Under the pieces are notes generated by a model. That model had not been told where the DNA came from, searched no databases, and worked only from the letters and a program-made list of their open reading frames with translations. Shown here in pieces: positions 5,208-7,013 of a DNA stretch of 7,013 nucleotides (position 1 is the stretch's first letter; every line of letters begins with the position of its first letter). The translations under genes were made by a program, and so were the position numbers. Source of the stretch: an uncultured Sediminibacterium sp. (GTDB taxonomy: Bacteria; Bacteroidota; Bacteroidia; Chitinophagales; Chitinophagaceae); NCBI RefSeq assembly GCF_946481145.1, contig NZ_CAMLMJ010000047.1:1-7013 (forward strand), read 5' to 3'.

Positions 5208-6596
5208 ATCAAATATGCTTTTCTGCTTTGCCATCTTCTCTATTTCTGCAACCGAGCGTGGTGAGCCGGCAGAGAGGTTACGATGTCCGTCTTTGGTGAT
5301 CAGGATATCATCCTCTATACGAACACCAATACTCCACCATTTTTTGTCGCATTTGCTTCCAGGAGGAATATAAATACCAGGTTCCACAGTAATGTAAACA
5401 CCTTCCTGTAAAATACGTGGACCCATATCATGTACATCTAACCCAAGGTGGTGCGATGTGCCATGTGGAAAGTACTGACGTGCTTCCTGTTCATTGGCAG
5501 CAATGCCCAGCTTGATTAAGCCACGGTTAACTACACGACGTGCGGCAGCATCTACATCTCCAAATGGTGCGCCTGGTTTACAGGCTGCAAAACCAGAATC
5601 CTGCGCTTCTAATACCAGTTCATAAATCAATTTCTGTTCCGGGGTGAATTTGCCATTAACCGGAATGGTTCTAGTAACATCGGCGGTATAACCATGGTAT
5701 TCAGCTGCACAGTCACTCAACAACAAATCACCGTCATTCATTTTACGCAGGTTGGTAATATAGTGAAGCACACAAGCGTTTTCAGATGAACCGTTGATGC
5801 TTGGATAGCCAGGATATTCAGAGCCATTTTTCTTGAAATTATATTCCATAATAGCCTGAGCCTGGTATTCTGTCATGCCAGGTTTTACAGCGCGGATCAC
5901 ATCATTGTGACCTTCAACACTATAAGCTGCAGCTTTCTCCAGCAGCTTAATTTCTTCCGGCTGTTTAATCCCCCGTAATGACGACATGATCATACGTGTA
6001 GAGCGATCGCCAAGTGGTTTTTTTGATTCGGTGATGAAGTTGTCTACAATAGCCGCCATACGTGATAACTGGTCGCGGTTGCTGTATTTCGATAGAATAT
6101 CTTCTCCTTTATATAAACTCAATATGGTATCTACCGTATTAAAATCGAAAGTACTGGCAGTGAATTTATCGTTGGTGAATACGTTCGCTATTTTGTATTT
6201 ATTCTTAACGCCATCCACACCCAAAATTTTACCTGTCCACATTTCTTGTTGTGGATTGCGGTTCTGTACAAAAATGAACTCTGTTCCGGTGGCACCAAGG
6301 ATGGTTACTGGTTTTTTGAAGAGCAGAAGAAGTGAATTGGGTTCTTCAAGTCCCGTTAAATAGTAAAAATTTTTGCTTTGTGCATATTGGTAATCAACAT
6401 CATTGTTTCTTACCCTTACCTGCGAAGCGAAAAATACACCTACGGAATTATCCGGCATCATTTCCCTGAATGCAGCTCTGCGGCCAGCATGGAATTCGGG
6501 ACTAAGGTAATCGTTAGGATACTCGGTAGTTTGCTGCGCCATAGTGATGGCTGGCATCAACAAACAAAGCAGCCTGAAGCAAGTTTTTCTAAGCAT
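5202..6596 (-). CDS. Secreted Xaa-Pro aminopeptidase (M24B, aminopeptidase P family)
   Basis: Aminopeptidase P removes an N-terminal residue that precedes proline, using two metal ions. The 464-aa protein begins with a signal peptide (FRLLCLLMPAITMAQ, likely cut near AMA-type site TMA-Q), so it is exported, unlike cytoplasmic E. coli PepP. An aminopeptidase-P N-terminal domain spans roughly residues 30-170, followed by the pita-bread M24 domain. Aligned to E. coli PepP the metal ligands are D295 and D306 (in LSDCAAEYHGYTADVTRT), H382 (HGTSHHLGLD), E405 (TVEPGIYI) and E428 (RIEDDILI), and H389 in DVHD is also kept. DCAAEY replaces the more usual DAGAEY. ATG 6596 is chosen because it starts the signal peptide; a GTG at 6617 would only add seven polar residues. 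It is probably transcribed alone and converges on the MazG-like gene. A role in peptide nutrition is likely but inferred. Confidence 0.93.
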   Translation of the reverse strand: MLRKTCFRLLCLLMPAITMAQQTTEYPNDYLSPEFHAGRRAAFREMMPDNSVGVFFASQVRVRNNDVDYQYAQSKNFYYLTGLEEPNSLLLLFKKPVTILGATGTEFIFVQNRNPQQEMWTGKILGVDGVKNKYKIANVFTNDKFTASTFDFNTVDTILSLYKGEDILSKYSNRDQLSRMAAIVDNFITESKKPLGDRSTRMIMSSLRGIKQPEEIKLLEKAAAYSVEGHNDVIRAVKPGMTEYQAQAIMEYNFKKNGSEYPGYPSINGSSENACVLHYITNLRKMNDGDLLLSDCAAEYHGYTADVTRTIPVNGKFTPEQKLIYELVLEAQDSGFAACKPGAPFGDVDAAARRVVNRGLIKLGIAANEQEARQYFPHGTSHHLGLDVHDMGPRILQEGVYITVEPGIYIPPGSKCDKKWWSIGVRIEDDILITKDGHRNLSAGSPRSVAEIEKMAKQKSIFDK

Positions 6597-6713
6597 GTTG
6601 TATTTTTTTGAGCGCACTAAAACTATAGGTTTTCAGTGAGTCGGGCGAAAAAAAATGAAGAATGGAACTGAACCTGGCATCCTGCGATAACCCCTGCACC
6701 ATGAGCTATACGA

Positions 6714-6745
6714 CAAATGTCCTCTCATAAGTGGGTATAAAACAA
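6714..6745 (-). promoter_or_regulatory. Possible promoter for the peptidase gene
   Basis: On the minus strand TTG (6745-6743) is followed after 21 nt by GACATTTG (6721-6714), a one-mismatch fit to the Bacteroidota -7 box TAnnTTTG. It would give a leader of about 110 nt. A second, weaker candidate is TAGTTTTA (6625-6618), nearer the start and inside a small dyad, but without a good -33 box. Either could be chance. Confidence 0.22.
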
Positions 6746-6852
6746 GTCTTAAAATAGCAGGTTCAATTAAGAGATTTGTATAACATGAATAAAAATCATC
6801 ATAAACATCCTTCAAATTCCTATATCCAATCTTTATATAAAGGAGGGACTTT

Positions 6853-6896
6853 GATCGGGGGTTGATGGGGATCGGATGGGGATGAGATGGGTAGAT
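6853..6896 (+). repeat. Four 11-nt G-rich tandem units with G-quadruplex potential
   Basis: Four consecutive 11-nt units are visible: GATCGGGGGTT (6853-6863), GATGGGGATCG (6864-6874), GATGGGGATGA (6875-6885) and GATGGGTAGAT (6886-6896), with the two central ones nearly identical. The G-tracts at 6857-6861, 6867-6870, 6878-6881 and 6889-6891 are separated by loops of 5, 7 and 7 nt, a canonical G-quadruplex pattern on the plus strand. The 11-nt period is about one helical turn, so it could instead be an array of protein sites on one DNA face. Confidence 0.65.
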
Positions 6897-6977
6897 ATTT
6901 GCTTGTTGAACCAATGTGTCCGGGGAAAAATAGCTCCTGGCTGTAGGTCAAGGGTAGGATAGAACACGGATTATCAT

Positions 6978-7013
6978 GATTTTCAAGATTTATCATGATA
7001 GATCTTGAAAATC
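6978..7013. repeat. Inverted repeat at the window edge, probably truncated
   Basis: GATTTTCAAGAT (6978-6989) and ATCTTGAAAATC (7002-7013) are perfect 12-bp reverse complements around a 12-nt loop that itself contains the palindrome ATCATGAT. The left flank GGATTATCAT (6968-6977) would extend the stem if the sequence right of the window reads ATGATAATCC. The style matches the AT-rich dispersed palindromes common in Bacteroidota intergenic DNA, or a terminator of a gene to the right. Its full extent lies outside the window. Confidence 0.75.

Larger units (their letters stand above)
6597..7013. other. 417-nt region without a credible gene, upstream of the peptidase
   Basis: No open frame here shows a recognisable domain or plausible composition; the longest (minus strand, 6914-6633) has no family signature and runs through repeats. 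The region holds a dyad near the peptidase start (6616-6637), possible promoter boxes, a 12-bp palindrome CTTTATATAAAG (6831-6842), an 11-bp-periodic G-rich tandem array (6853-6896) and an inverted repeat at the window edge (6978-7013). It may contain the leader of the peptidase gene and control sites for a gene to the right of the window. Confidence 0.6.

Noticed and set aside
6664..6711. tRNA-like words on the minus strand: TATAGCTCATGGT (D-arm-like) and AGGTTCAGTTCC (T-loop-like).
   Set aside because: The T-stem bases do not pair, no anticodon arm or acceptor stem can be drawn, and the spacing is about 48 nt in total; a chance resemblance or at most a tRNA-derived remnant.
6633..6914. 93-codon open frame on the minus strand.
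   Set aside because: It passes through the tandem G-rich array and the dyad, has no domain or export signal, and shows odd proline/histidine-rich composition at its start; not a credible gene.
1..7013. CRISPR array, transposase, integrase or toxin-antitoxin genes.
   Set aside because: No regularly spaced direct repeats with unique spacers and no proteins with such motifs were seen on either strand; MazG-like here is the pyrophosphohydrolase and not a MazEF toxin component.

Overview
The window reads as chromosomal DNA from a member of the Bacteroidota, most likely Chitinophagaceae-like. It is AT-rich, lacks clear Shine-Dalgarno sequences, and its protein sequences match that phylum in style (an MbnP-type protein with a di-heme peroxidase, a flippase beginning SSIKKLAGQTLWYG, a secreted M24 peptidase). 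The family-level placement is inference. There are eight protein genes. I see no tRNA, rRNA, CRISPR array, transposase or phage gene.

Leftward block (65-3892, minus strand): transcription would run arfB (ribosome-rescue peptidyl-tRNA hydrolase), then an MbnP-like periplasmic protein, then an MbnH/MauG-like di-heme peroxidase, then a 14-segment polysaccharide/lipid flippase. The first three are packed tightly: arfB and mbnP are in one frame and separated only by TGA-ATT, and mbnP and mbnH overlap by ATGA. The flippase follows after a 142-nt gap holding a strong imperfect inverted repeat, and probably starts at a TTG just beyond it.

Rightward block (3929-5102, plus strand): dtd (D-aminoacyl-tRNA deacylase), a group III truncated hemoglobin and a MazG-like pyrophosphohydrolase form a three-gene operon with TAATG and ATGA junctions. 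It diverges from arfB across 36 nt. arfB, dtd and mazG are all quality-control genes (stalled ribosomes, D-aminoacyl-tRNA, aberrant NTPs); the globin is the odd member.

Right part (5202-7013): a secreted Xaa-Pro aminopeptidase (M24B) on the minus strand converges on the mazG-like gene. The two are separated by a long AATAAGAAAT-type hairpin that overlaps the peptidase stop codon. Upstream of the peptidase, 6597-7013 has no credible gene. It holds possible promoter motifs, a small dyad, a 12-bp palindrome, an 11-bp-periodic G-rich tandem repeat with G-quadruplex potential, and at the very edge a perfect 12-bp inverted repeat that probably continues outside the window.

The most notable biology is the MbnP/MbnH-type pair, known elsewhere for copper handling and tryptophan-to-kynurenine modification, here with no methanobactin genes in view. 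The putative axial Tyr at the MauG position is a useful diagnostic. I do not see a wholly unknown multi-gene system.
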